Source: an uncultured bacterium (GTDB taxonomy: Bacteria; Bacteroidota; Bacteroidia; Bacteroidales; Muribaculaceae). From it: a stretch of 44,925 bases of DNA. Where the stretch lies: contig CAJMNI010000017.1 in assembly GCA_905214735.1 (NCBI GenBank), forward strand, positions 1 through 44,925. Direction: 5' to 3'. This document shows, piece after piece, positions 8,948-17,255 of this stretch. The translations under genes and the position numbers were made by a program. Position 1 is the first letter of the stretch. Each line of letters starts with the position of its first letter. The notes beneath the pieces are model-generated. The model made no database searches. It was not told where the DNA came from and saw nothing but the letters and a program-made list of their open reading frames with translations.

Positions 8948-10063
8948 GTGACAGACGTCGCACAAAAGATGATACCGATATTTTATGTGATACTTATAAT
9001 GGCCGTGCTAATGACGTTGCCGCTGGGCAGTCGTCGGCTCGCTTATAGTCATCGCATAACCCCCAACCTCGAGTATGAGGCTTTGGCAGGATTGTCAAAA
9101 CAGACACGCAAGGCAGTCTATGCTTCATTTACTGTGCTTCTGATTATAATGGTGCTGTTCTGCGTATACAAGTCGGAAGAGGTTCCCGACTATATGATGT
9201 ATGAGCGCGTTTACGAGATGAACGGCAGCCGCAACATGCACAAGGAGATGGAGCTGACTTACGGCTGGATATGTCAAGTGTCGCCTAATTTCCTGTTCCT
9301 TCTGGGAATATATGCCATTTTATCCTGCGGATTCCATTTGTATGCAATCCTCAGGAACTCCCCTAATGTTCTGATTTCCATGCTGGTGTATATCAGCTAC
9401 TTCTTCGTGCTTCATGACCTCATCCAGATTCGTGCCGCTGTAGCGATAGCGATTTTCTTGTTCGCATTGCGATATATATCCGAACGCAAATGGTATGTAT
9501 ATTTCCCGTTGGCAATAGTCGCGCTGCTCTTCCATAATTCTGCTGTCGTATTCATACCGTTGTATTTCTTGCCGAGAAAAAATATCAACCGTTACATCTG
9601 GGGATCGCTTCTTCTTGGGTCACTGTTATGCGGACTGGCCGGTATCCAGATTGGCGTATTCTCGCGCTATATTCCGCTGAAGATCGTAGACATGTACATG
9701 GGCAACTATCTTGGTTCAAAGGAATATGTCGGATCTACAATTGGCCCCATGCGAGTGTTTGAGTGTCTGGTTGGACTGGTAATGATCTGGAAGATAAAGA
9801 CGATACAGACCCGATACCCCTATGCTGTAGTATGCATAATACTATACACCATTTCCCAAATGTGTTTTCTGCTACTGGGAGATATTCCGGTGCTTCAGAC
9901 CCGAATGGGGGAAATGTTCGCGTCTGTCAATATTTTCGCAGTGGCGATGTTCCCGTTGATAAGCCGTAAACACTATTATTTGCTTATGGTTGTTCCGCTC
10001 TTGATAATAATCTATCACATGGGGAGCACCATGCTGCTATTAAGTAACCAACCGATACCATGA
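8948..10063 (+). CDS. EpsG-family polysaccharide polymerase-like membrane protein
   Basis: Multi-pass inner-membrane protein, probably the Wzy-type polymerase that joins repeat units of a surface polysaccharide. The protein is mostly hydrophobic helices. It has the EpsG-like order of features: a short loop with PDYMMYERVYE, a helix pair, the IQIRAAVAIAIFLFALRYI segment and the HNSAVVFIPLYF motif. GTG 8948 is the longest start; ATG 8969 (MIPIFYVILIM) begins directly at the first helix and is equally plausible. It opens the AT-richer gene block, 10 bases before the next gene, so it is probably the first gene of that operon. Polymerase activity is inferred from fold and context. Confidence 0.75.
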   Translation: MTDVAQKMIPIFYVILIMAVLMTLPLGSRRLAYSHRITPNLEYEALAGLSKQTRKAVYASFTVLLIIMVLFCVYKSEEVPDYMMYERVYEMNGSRNMHKEMELTYGWICQVSPNFLFLLGIYAILSCGFHLYAILRNSPNVLISMLVYISYFFVLHDLIQIRAAVAIAIFLFALRYISERKWYVYFPLAIVALLFHNSAVVFIPLYFLPRKNINRYIWGSLLLGSLLCGLAGIQIGVFSRYIPLKIVDMYMGNYLGSKEYVGSTIGPMRVFECLVGLVMIWKIKTIQTRYPYAVVCIILYTISQMCFLLLGDIPVLQTRMGEMFASVNIFAVAMFPLISRKHYYLLMVVPLLIIIYHMGSTMLLLSNQPIP

Positions 10064-10073
10064 CACGAACCCT

Positions 10074-11348
10074 ATGAGCCAATATTCAGCAAAAGAGAGA
10101 ATCGTGGCCCGGTTGCTGTCGGCAACTCCCGGGCTGAAGCGATCAGTTAAGCGCGCTTATGTCACGCTGAATGCCATGCTATACCGCAAACCATACAAGT
10201 TTCGTGTGTTGGATCCTCGATGCGGAGCCATTGAATCTTGCGTACCCGAAGGGATGTCATTCTACGGCTATTATGACCGCAGCCCGGAACGCAATGGACG
10301 GATTGCCTTTCATGTTCCGGGTATTGATACCTCTCGGCTTCCTGAAGCATCAGTGCCCGTCGAACTGCATGTAAGAACTTATGCAACAGGTAGCGACATT
10401 AAGATAGGAGAAACTGCCTCCTATAACTGGCAACAGGGTGCTCGCATGTTGTGGATAGACGACAACACACTGATATACAATGACTGCCGTAATGATCGCT
10501 ATTGCGCCGTGATACGTGATGCCACAAATGGTTCCGAGAGAGGATGTTTGCCGGAGCCGGTGCAGGAATTAGTCGGCCACGACAGTTATCTGTCGGTGAA
10601 TCCACGCCGAATCACGGCATTGCAGCCGGATTACGGCTACCGCAACCTTCCGAAAATGACTGATGCCGAACTTGCCGATCTGGCACACGACGGCATAAAG
10701 AGAGTGAGTCTGACCGATGGAAAGGTAGAAATGGTTCACACGCTTCTGGATGTTGTAAACACAGAATCTGAAAGCGGCCCGGCAAATGCACGCCATTGTC
10801 TGAATCATGTCATGGCATCCCCTTCGGGCTCTAAATTCATATTCATTCATCGGTGGTATGAAAATGGCCGCAGACACGACCGTCTCATTCTCAGCGATTA
10901 CTCTAATTTGAAGGTTCTTGCCGACTACGGCATGGTGAGCCACATGGTTTGGGTTGATGAACACACACTGTTCGGATACTTCAGGCATAAAGACACCGAC
11001 GGCTTCCACTTTATTGACACGGAAAACGGACTGATTACTCCATGCGAAGAGGCTAATGCCCTCGGACAGGGCGATGGCCATCCGAGCGTGCATGGAAACT
11101 GGGTAGTGTTTGATTCTTACCCCGACAGGAGCCGCATGCAGCATCTCACGCTTCTAAACCTGAAAAACCACACAATCATTCCATTGCTTGAAATCTATCA
11201 CGGACTTAAATATGACCGGCAAACCCGGTGTGATTTACATCCGCGTTTTTCAGACAATGGAGAAAAAATATGGTTTGACACTGTCTACGACGATGTCAGG
11301 CAACTCGCTGCCATCGATGTGTCGGCGATAACAAAACGAGACAAATGA
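10074..11348 (+). CDS. Polysaccharide-locus protein with beta-propeller-like repeats, function unknown
   Basis: 424 aa with no signal peptide or membrane helix, so predicted cytosolic. I do not recognise an enzyme family with certainty. The sequence has recurrent short strands ending in WIDDNTLIYND, SGSKFIFIHRWYENG, WVDEHTLFGYF, WVVFDSYPD and NGEKIWFDTVYDD, a pattern typical of TolB/oligogalacturonate-lyase-type propellers. It also has conserved-looking GHDSYLSVNPR, GDGHPSVHGNW and DLHPRFS segments in which His residues could bind metal. The position between a polymerase and a glycosyltransferase (1-base gap to the next start) ties it to glycan assembly. Such proteins are sometimes labelled glycosyltransferases in databases, but no GT-A or GT-B signature is visible. 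Confidence 0.6.
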   Translation: MSQYSAKERIVARLLSATPGLKRSVKRAYVTLNAMLYRKPYKFRVLDPRCGAIESCVPEGMSFYGYYDRSPERNGRIAFHVPGIDTSRLPEASVPVELHVRTYATGSDIKIGETASYNWQQGARMLWIDDNTLIYNDCRNDRYCAVIRDATNGSERGCLPEPVQELVGHDSYLSVNPRRITALQPDYGYRNLPKMTDAELADLAHDGIKRVSLTDGKVEMVHTLLDVVNTESESGPANARHCLNHVMASPSGSKFIFIHRWYENGRRHDRLILSDYSNLKVLADYGMVSHMVWVDEHTLFGYFRHKDTDGFHFIDTENGLITPCEEANALGQGDGHPSVHGNWVVFDSYPDRSRMQHLTLLNLKNHTIIPLLEIYHGLKYDRQTRCDLHPRFSDNGEKIWFDTVYDDVRQLAAIDVSAITKRDK

Positions 11349-11349
11349 T

Positions 11350-12198
11350 ATGGCGACTATATCAGTATTGATGTCTGTCTACGCTTCCGAGAAACCGGAA
11401 AACCTGCGTAGATCACTGCAAAGCATATGGGAAGACCAACAGCGTAAACCCGATGAGATCGTAATAGTAGAAGACGGACCGTTGTCGAAAGAGCTTCACT
11501 CAACGATACAAACTTTCAGGAGGAAGGTGGGAAATCGTTTGAAACTGTTGCGTAACGAGGTGAATCTGGGGCTTCCAAAATCGCTTAACAAAGGTGTTGA
11601 GGCATGCACAGGCGATTATATCGCCCGCATGGATTCCGACGACATCTCAATGCCGTGTCGGTTCCGGCTTCAGGAAGAATATATGGAGCGACACCCTGAA
11701 GTCGGGGTGTTGGGAGGCAGCATCCGGGAATTCAATGAAAATTGTGAAGACCTGGGCACGCGCACATATCCTGTTGACGAGAATGTAGTGCGCCACTATA
11801 TCTGCAAAGCCAATCCTCTGGCTCACTCCACCGTGATGATCCGCCGGAACATGGTATTCGGATCCGGTCTTAGATATGACGAGACTCATCGCACTAGTCA
11901 GGATCTGGCCTTATGGTATGACTGTCTGGCACACGGCATCCGAATCACCAATCTCACGGAACTTACGCTGCGTTTTCGTCGTGACACCACTACTTTGGCC
12001 CGCCGAGGCAGACAGTCGTCAAGAAACGACGAATTCGCCATCTATGTTAGCGGCATACGCAAACTTTACGGGCCCTGCAGCTGGCGCAATGTCTATCCTC
12101 TGGTTAGATATATGTTTAGGATGATGCCCACCTCTATGGTGAAATCCCTCTATTCGGCTGAATTCCGTCAAAAATTACTGCATGGTCACCGCAAATAA
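11350..12198 (+). CDS. family 2 glycosyltransferase
   Basis: Cytosolic GT-A inverting glycosyltransferase that adds a sugar to the growing lipid-linked repeat unit. It starts with the nucleotide-binding strand ISVLMSVYASEKPENLRRSLQSI and continues with EIVIVEDGPL. The divalent-metal motif RMDSDDIS lies near residues 95-100. A second conserved block (GGSIREFNE) and the acceptor-side region (LAHSTVMIRRNM, QDLALW) follow. The length of 282 aa is usual. The start codon lies one base after the stop of the upstream gene, which indicates translational coupling. Donor and acceptor sugars cannot be read from the sequence. Confidence 0.93.
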   Translation: MATISVLMSVYASEKPENLRRSLQSIWEDQQRKPDEIVIVEDGPLSKELHSTIQTFRRKVGNRLKLLRNEVNLGLPKSLNKGVEACTGDYIARMDSDDISMPCRFRLQEEYMERHPEVGVLGGSIREFNENCEDLGTRTYPVDENVVRHYICKANPLAHSTVMIRRNMVFGSGLRYDETHRTSQDLALWYDCLAHGIRITNLTELTLRFRRDTTTLARRGRQSSRNDEFAIYVSGIRKLYGPCSWRNVYPLVRYMFRMMPTSMVKSLYSAEFRQKLLHGHRK

Positions 12199-12205
12199 AG
12201 GAAGG

Positions 12206-13021
12206 ATGAAAATCTGTGGAATAATCATAGTCTACAACCCTCGTATCGCAGAGGTAAGAGAGAATATTGCCAGCTTTATATCCGGTGTCGACACTCTGCT
12301 GATATGGGAAAACAGCCCCCTGAGCCATTCAGAGGTTGCGGCGCTGGTGCCTGAAGGATATGAAAACCGTATCGTAAGGATGGGCGGCGGCCGTAATTCA
12401 GGTATCGCCTATCCGCTGAACCGCGCAGTGGAATATGCACGGACTAACGGCTACACTCACTTGCTATCCATGGATCAAGACTCTCGATGGGAGGACTTTG
12501 CCGGCTATAAGGCGTTTGTAGAGGGTTACGACCAGAACCATATTTTTGCGCCGAGAATCAACAATGTCCGCAGCACCGACAAGCCCTGCGAGCGCCGCCG
12601 CCTGTATATCAATTCCGGGGCGATTTATCCCATGAGCGTCATTAAAAAAGTCGGATTGTTCAATGAGGACTTCTTCATTGATTCCATTGATACGGAATAC
12701 GCTATCCGCGCCCATAGGGAGGGAATTCAGGTGATGCAATTCAACGATGCGGTGCTTAACCATCAGCTGGGATACCATACGATGATAAAAGGGCATGACG
12801 TGAATTGCTATTCTCCTATGCGTCTATACTATCTTAATCGCAACGGACTGAAAATGTTTCGTAACCTGCACAACCGCGAAGCGCTGCGAGAATGGCTATA
12901 CCACATGAAAATCTATTTTTTCAGGCGCGGATGGCAGATCATTCGCTTCGAAGACTCTAAGCGCGAAAAACTCGGAGCGATTTTCCGCGGACTTTGGTCT
13001 GGAATGTTCTCAAAATTATAA
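12206..13021 (+). CDS. family 2 glycosyltransferase, rhamnosyltransferase-like
   Basis: GT-A glycosyltransferase of the group that includes dTDP-rhamnose transferases. Conserved pieces are KICGIIIVYNPR at the start, GGGRNSGIAYPLNRAVEYA, and the metal-binding region LSMDQDSRW near residues 87-95. FNEDFFIDSIDTEYAIRAHREG is typical of rhamnosyltransferase-like proteins. I prefer ATG 12206, because family members begin right before KICGIIIVYNP; ATG 12182 would overlap the previous gene by 17 bases. Rhamnose specificity is inferred from similarity only. Confidence 0.9.
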   Translation: MKICGIIIVYNPRIAEVRENIASFISGVDTLLIWENSPLSHSEVAALVPEGYENRIVRMGGGRNSGIAYPLNRAVEYARTNGYTHLLSMDQDSRWEDFAGYKAFVEGYDQNHIFAPRINNVRSTDKPCERRRLYINSGAIYPMSVIKKVGLFNEDFFIDSIDTEYAIRAHREGIQVMQFNDAVLNHQLGYHTMIKGHDVNCYSPMRLYYLNRNGLKMFRNLHNREALREWLYHMKIYFFRRGWQIIRFEDSKREKLGAIFRGLWSGMFSKL

Positions 13022-13069
13022 ACTCGCATAAGGATAATCCTTTCATGCGACCCGACAATATATTTTTCA

Positions 13070-14521
13070 ATGGCATCGGTTAAAGGAAACGTAATTCTAT
13101 ACGGAATAAACACACTCACCGCAATTCTATGCCCGGTGATAACTTTCCCTTATGCCGCCCGCGTACTGCTGCCCGAAGGTATTGGAGCGGTCAATTTCCT
13201 TAATTCAATTGTCGGATATATTGTGCTCCTCACAAATCTCGGCATACCGATGTATGCCGTCAGGGAGGTGGCCAAATACCGCGATGATAAACTGTCGAGA
13301 GACAAGACTACTCTGGAACTCATGCTCTTGAGCATGGTTCTCTGCGTTATCGGCTATATGACAGTATGGATTCTTGCAGAATTCGTGCCGCAGATTCACC
13401 GACAGGCTTCACTGTTTTATATTCTGAGTCTCAGTATCTTGTTTAACACCATTGGTGTCAATTGGTTTTATCAGGGCATTGAAGACTTCAAGTTCATTAC
13501 TATAAGGGCAATTATAATACGTACAATTACAACCGCTGCCCTCTTTATCTTCGTTCGCGACAGTTCCGACATACTGATTTATGGCATAATTCTGGTCGGA
13601 TTCACGGTCGGCAATAATCTTATAAACTTCCTGCATCTCCGGAAATATCTCAATTACAACTTAATCAGGCTCAAGGAACTAAACGTCATCCGCCATATCA
13701 AACCTGCACTCCAGGTGTTTGTGCTGAATCTGATCACCAACCTGTCGTTGCACCTTAATTCTATAATGCTTGGTTTTCTCTCCGGAGATGAAGAGGTCGG
13801 ATACTTTACTGCGGGCACCAAAATCACGCATATCGGGCTGACGCTCATTTCCTCTTTGGGAATAGTATTGCTGCCGAGATGCTCCAATCTGATTCAGAAT
13901 GGAGATATGGCCGGCTTTTCTTCGGTCATCAGGAAGTCGCTGAAAGTGACATTGGCGTTGTCGTTGCCTATGATTGTAGGGTTGAGCATACTTGCGGTGC
14001 CCGTCACACTTATTTTCTGCGGCAATGAGTATATGCCCTCGATTCCGGTGCTATATCTTAACGCTCCCGTGATACTGCTTGTCAGTCTTACTAATATTAT
14101 GGGAATGCAAGTGCTCTATCCGATGGACAGGGTTAACATTGTGATAGCAAGCGTATCGATAGGCGCAGCTGTCAATATGATCCTGAATTTCTTAATAGTT
14201 CCAGACTATGGCGCCACAGGAGCCGCAGTCGCAACTCTGATTGCCGATGTCACCGTTGTTGTGACGCAACTTATAATGGGGCGTAAGTCGTATCCTTTCA
14301 AATTCACCGACATGTTTACGCCAAAATATATCTTTGCCGCCATTATGATGGGACTCGCCGTGTTTGCGTGGACATTCGTGCCGGTGTCAATAGTGTGGCG
14401 TCTAACTGTCGGAATTCTAATCGGCACCACCGTATATTTCGGAATTTTATTAATACAAAAAGATGCGTTAGCCCTCGAGATAATCTCAATGGCAACAAAG
14501 AAACTCAGGATCAAAAGATAA
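13070..14521 (+). CDS. wzx: Wzx-type oligosaccharide flippase
   Basis: Polysaccharide-transporter (PST/MATE-like) protein that flips undecaprenyl-linked repeat units across the inner membrane. The N-terminus shows the family pattern NVILYGINTLTAILCPVITFPYAARVLLPEGIGAVNF, followed by a long series of hydrophobic helices (about 12-14 by eye). At 483 aa it is full length. The gene lies 48 bases after the second glycosyltransferase and ends 9 bases from the 3' end of a gene on the other strand. Presence of a Wzx with an EpsG-like polymerase suggests a Wzx/Wzy-dependent glycan rather than an ABC-exported one. Confidence 0.92.
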   Translation: MASVKGNVILYGINTLTAILCPVITFPYAARVLLPEGIGAVNFLNSIVGYIVLLTNLGIPMYAVREVAKYRDDKLSRDKTTLELMLLSMVLCVIGYMTVWILAEFVPQIHRQASLFYILSLSILFNTIGVNWFYQGIEDFKFITIRAIIIRTITTAALFIFVRDSSDILIYGIILVGFTVGNNLINFLHLRKYLNYNLIRLKELNVIRHIKPALQVFVLNLITNLSLHLNSIMLGFLSGDEEVGYFTAGTKITHIGLTLISSLGIVLLPRCSNLIQNGDMAGFSSVIRKSLKVTLALSLPMIVGLSILAVPVTLIFCGNEYMPSIPVLYLNAPVILLVSLTNIMGMQVLYPMDRVNIVIASVSIGAAVNMILNFLIVPDYGATGAAVATLIADVTVVVTQLIMGRKSYPFKFTDMFTPKYIFAAIMMGLAVFAWTFVPVSIVWRLTVGILIGTTVYFGILLIQKDALALEIISMATKKLRIKR

Positions 14522-14530
14522 AATGAATTC

Positions 14531-15469
14531 TCAATCAAACCGCGGCCATCTGGATGTCGGGCCTTTCGGGCGCATACCGTCGCGAAGCCCGCGCACTATG
14601 TTGCGCAGATTGCTTAAACGCGGTGCGACCATTATAGGGAAATAAAAAGCCTTTATTATATATTTGCGGCCATTTTTTCGCAGCCAGAAAGATGGAACAT
14701 AATCGCGCCTGCGCAACCAAAGATAGTTGCGAAATTGATAATATAATCGGAACGTGGCAGGAATTGAGATTTTGTGTGAGGCAATCCGGCGGTCGCCTTC
14801 GCCAAGCATGTGGCTAATGTGCGCGCTCTCAACTATAAAGGTCCGCCGCTTGTGGGAATGCCAGGCCCGCCAGCACCATTCGTGATCGACGCCATCGATA
14901 AATAAAGCCTCATCAAAGCCTCCAACTTCCAGAAAGGCTTCGGTCGGAATCATGGAAATCGAGGAAATGACTGAATATGTTTCGTTAATGCTCCCAGCCA
15001 TACCCGATCCAACAAGCTCTTTTGGAGATCCAAGTTCCAGTGACTTGGGTGCATACGGCAGACCTGTCTGTGAGTTTATGGCGCGGGTGCCTAAAGCAGC
15101 AATCCTGACTCCGTGATCTTGCAGTAGTGAACAGGCTTCGGTCAGTTTTAAGACAACATCGGATCCGGCTACCGAGTCCTGATCTATGAAAAAGATTAGG
15201 TCGACGCCCCTGGCTATCAGTTCCCTAATTCCCGCGTTCTGGGCTGCTGCAATTCCTCGATTTGCATGGAGCGGGAGATAGACTATGTAATCCATATCCC
15301 GAAACCGAGCGTTACTATCTGAGTCAGAGTTATCGACAAGACACAAAGTATCAACCTGTTGAGAGATAGCTTTGATAGCCTTGTCGGTCAGAGACCAATC
15401 GGGATTATAAAGAACCATGACCGCACCGGTCTTGGCAGGAGTTCCTGAATCGGAGGCCGAGTTTCCCAT
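14531..15469 (-). CDS. family 2 glycosyltransferase, rhamnosyltransferase-like
   Basis: Third glycosyltransferase of the cluster, transcribed towards wzx from its own promoter. The core starts with GAVMVLYNPDWSLTDKAI. The DXD-type region is LIFFIDQDSVAGSD near residue 95. GGFDEALFIDGVDHEWCWRAWHSH is the hallmark block shared with rhamnosyltransferases. The C-terminal part (FRLYYQFRNYLWLRRRDYVPS) is usual for the group. The 312 aa product is complete. Base composition matches the AT-richer polysaccharide block, not the ligase gene upstream of it on the same strand. Confidence 0.9.
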   Translation of the reverse strand: MGNSASDSGTPAKTGAVMVLYNPDWSLTDKAIKAISQQVDTLCLVDNSDSDSNARFRDMDYIVYLPLHANRGIAAAQNAGIRELIARGVDLIFFIDQDSVAGSDVVLKLTEACSLLQDHGVRIAALGTRAINSQTGLPYAPKSLELGSPKELVGSGMAGSINETYSVISSISMIPTEAFLEVGGFDEALFIDGVDHEWCWRAWHSHKRRTFIVESAHISHMLGEGDRRIASHKISIPATFRLYYQFRNYLWLRRRDYVPSFWLRKNGRKYIIKAFYFPIMVAPRLSNLRNIVRGLRDGMRPKGPTSRWPRFD

Positions 15470-15495
15470 TTGTTAATTTTATATAAAATTTATTG

Positions 15496-15527
15496 CAAAA
15501 ATAGCGATAAATATCTAAATCTGCAAA
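15496..15527 (-). promoter_or_regulatory. Bacteroidetes sigma-ABfr-type promoter for the minus-strand glycosyltransferase
   Basis: On the minus strand: TTTG (15527-15524), a 20-base spacer, then TATTTTTG (15503-15496), matching TTTG-N20-TAnnTTTG. Start of transcription would be near 15489, giving a leader of about 20 bases to the ATG at 15469. Confidence 0.8.
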
Positions 15528-15545
15528 TCTACGGCGGGTCAGGGG

Positions 15546-17216
15546 TCAGCGGGTGTAGAGGAAGCGCTTGATGGAGCGCTTCGGCGTTTTCTCGAATTCT
15601 GTCGGCATTAGGATGATCTTCCGGATCTGCTCGTAGGGCGCCACGAGCTTGTTGAGCTCCTTGCGGATGTTCTCCATCGTGGAGTCGAGCGAGCTCACCG
15701 AGACGTCGAAGCGGTCGAGCGCCTCGTAGTCGGGATAGACGAGCGCCACGAGTTTGCCGTCGCGCTCCACCACCAGACTCTCAGCCACGAAGGGCATGTT
15801 GTTGAGCTTGGCCTCGATCTCTTCGGGATAGATGTTCTGTCCCGACGAGGTGAGGATCATAGTCTTGTAGCGGCCGCGCAGGAAGAGGGTGCCGTCGGCC
15901 GAGCGGGTGCCCATGTCGCCGGTGTGGAACCATCCCTCGGAGTCCATCACGGCGTCGGTGGCCTCTTTGTTCTTGAAATATCCCTTCATCACGTTGACCC
16001 CCCTCACGCAGATTTCTCCGGGAATCCTCTCCGGATCCTCGCTCACCACCTTGGTCTCCATGTCGGGAAGCGTGCGCCCCGACGATCCGGGAATAAATTC
16101 GCGCCAGGGAGTGTAGCTGATAAGCGGCGCGCATTCGGTCATGCCGTAACCCACGGTGAAGGGGAACTTGCATCGGTGAAGGAAATCCTCCACTTCATGG
16201 TTGAGCGGGGCGCCCCCTACTATCACCTCCTCGAATTCGCCGCCGAAAACGGCGATCAGTTTCTTGCGGATCTTGGTGTAGATATAGGAGTCGAGGAAGG
16301 GAACGGCGAGAGTCCAGCGCATCGCCCCTTTGGATATCAGGGGAAGAATCTGGTTCTTGTAGATCTTCTCGAGAATCAGCGGCACGCAGATCACGAGATT
16401 CGGCCTGACTTCGGAGAATGCCTTTATGAGGATTCTGGGCGAGGGAAGTTTGCCGAGGATCGTGATGTGGGATCCGACGGCCAGAGGGGTCAGCATGTCG
16501 AAGGCGCAGCCGTAGGCATGTGCCAAAGGAAGAAACGCCAGCGCACGCGAGGAGCGGAAATGCAGCTCCGTGTCGCGTCCGAAGCAGACGTTGCCCGCAA
16601 GGTTCTCCCCGGTGAGCATCACTCCTTTGGAGAAGCCTGTGGTGCCAGACGTATAGTTGATCTCGCGCACTTCGGAATTGGGAATGTCGGGATAATGCAC
16701 ATGTTCCGAGGTGTATCCGTCGGGATAACGGCGGCGGAAGCGCCTGTTGAGCAGGCGCACCGCCTTGGAAATCTCCGCTTCCGGCACTTCGTGAAGCAGA
16801 TGGAAGTCGTCGATTGCGATCACACCCATCACATTGAGAAGGGCCTCGGGCTCCATCGGCTCGAACACGGAGCGCGTGCAGAAAAAGAGGCGCGCCTCGC
16901 TGTGGTTGACGATATGGGTCACGTCGACCGGATTGAACTCAGCCAATATCGGCACTATTATGGCGCCATATGTCACGGTCGCCATATAGACAAGCACCCA
17001 GTTGACGGAGTCCTTGCCGCAGACGGCCACCTTGTCCCCCTTGCGCAGCCCGACCTTCTCATAGATGAGATGGATCTTGGCTATGGCAGTGGCCACGTCG
17101 CTATAGTTCATGGTCTTCCCGGTGGTGTATTCGGTGAGCGCCGGGAGATCCCAGTTTTCTATGAAGCTCTGCTCATAGATTTTGATGAAGTTGTCGATTT
17201 TTATGTGAGTTGCCAT
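15546..17216 (-). CDS. AMP-dependent acyl-CoA synthetase/ligase (long-chain fatty-acid ligase type)
   Basis: ANL-superfamily enzyme that activates a carboxylate, probably a fatty acid, to an acyl-AMP and then acyl-CoA. Visible motifs are the phosphate-binding loop NYTSGTTGFSKGVML (near residue 190), VGYGMTECAPLISY (A5), GWFHTGDMGTRSADGTLFLRGR (A7/A8) and KTPKRSIKRFLY at the C-terminus with the late catalytic Lys (A10). The 556 aa length is normal. It lies 39 bases behind the alcohol dehydrogenase on the same strand, so the pair probably forms an operon. Whether the acid comes from the aldehyde side of that dehydrogenase is speculation. Confidence 0.92.
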   Translation of the reverse strand: MATHIKIDNFIKIYEQSFIENWDLPALTEYTTGKTMNYSDVATAIAKIHLIYEKVGLRKGDKVAVCGKDSVNWVLVYMATVTYGAIIVPILAEFNPVDVTHIVNHSEARLFFCTRSVFEPMEPEALLNVMGVIAIDDFHLLHEVPEAEISKAVRLLNRRFRRRYPDGYTSEHVHYPDIPNSEVREINYTSGTTGFSKGVMLTGENLAGNVCFGRDTELHFRSSRALAFLPLAHAYGCAFDMLTPLAVGSHITILGKLPSPRILIKAFSEVRPNLVICVPLILEKIYKNQILPLISKGAMRWTLAVPFLDSYIYTKIRKKLIAVFGGEFEEVIVGGAPLNHEVEDFLHRCKFPFTVGYGMTECAPLISYTPWREFIPGSSGRTLPDMETKVVSEDPERIPGEICVRGVNVMKGYFKNKEATDAVMDSEGWFHTGDMGTRSADGTLFLRGRYKTMILTSSGQNIYPEEIEAKLNNMPFVAESLVVERDGKLVALVYPDYEALDRFDVSVSSLDSTMENIRKELNKLVAPYEQIRKIILMPTEFEKTPKRSIKRFLYTR

Positions 17217-17255
17217 CCGGAATCAGCGTGTTGGTTGTGTTGGTTGTCGGTATTC

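Noticed and set aside
15560..15582. Hairpin GAAGCGCT/AGCGCTTC at the end of the ligase gene as terminator
   Set aside because: Lies inside the coding end (KRSIKRFLYTR) and has no T-run on the minus strand; probably chance.
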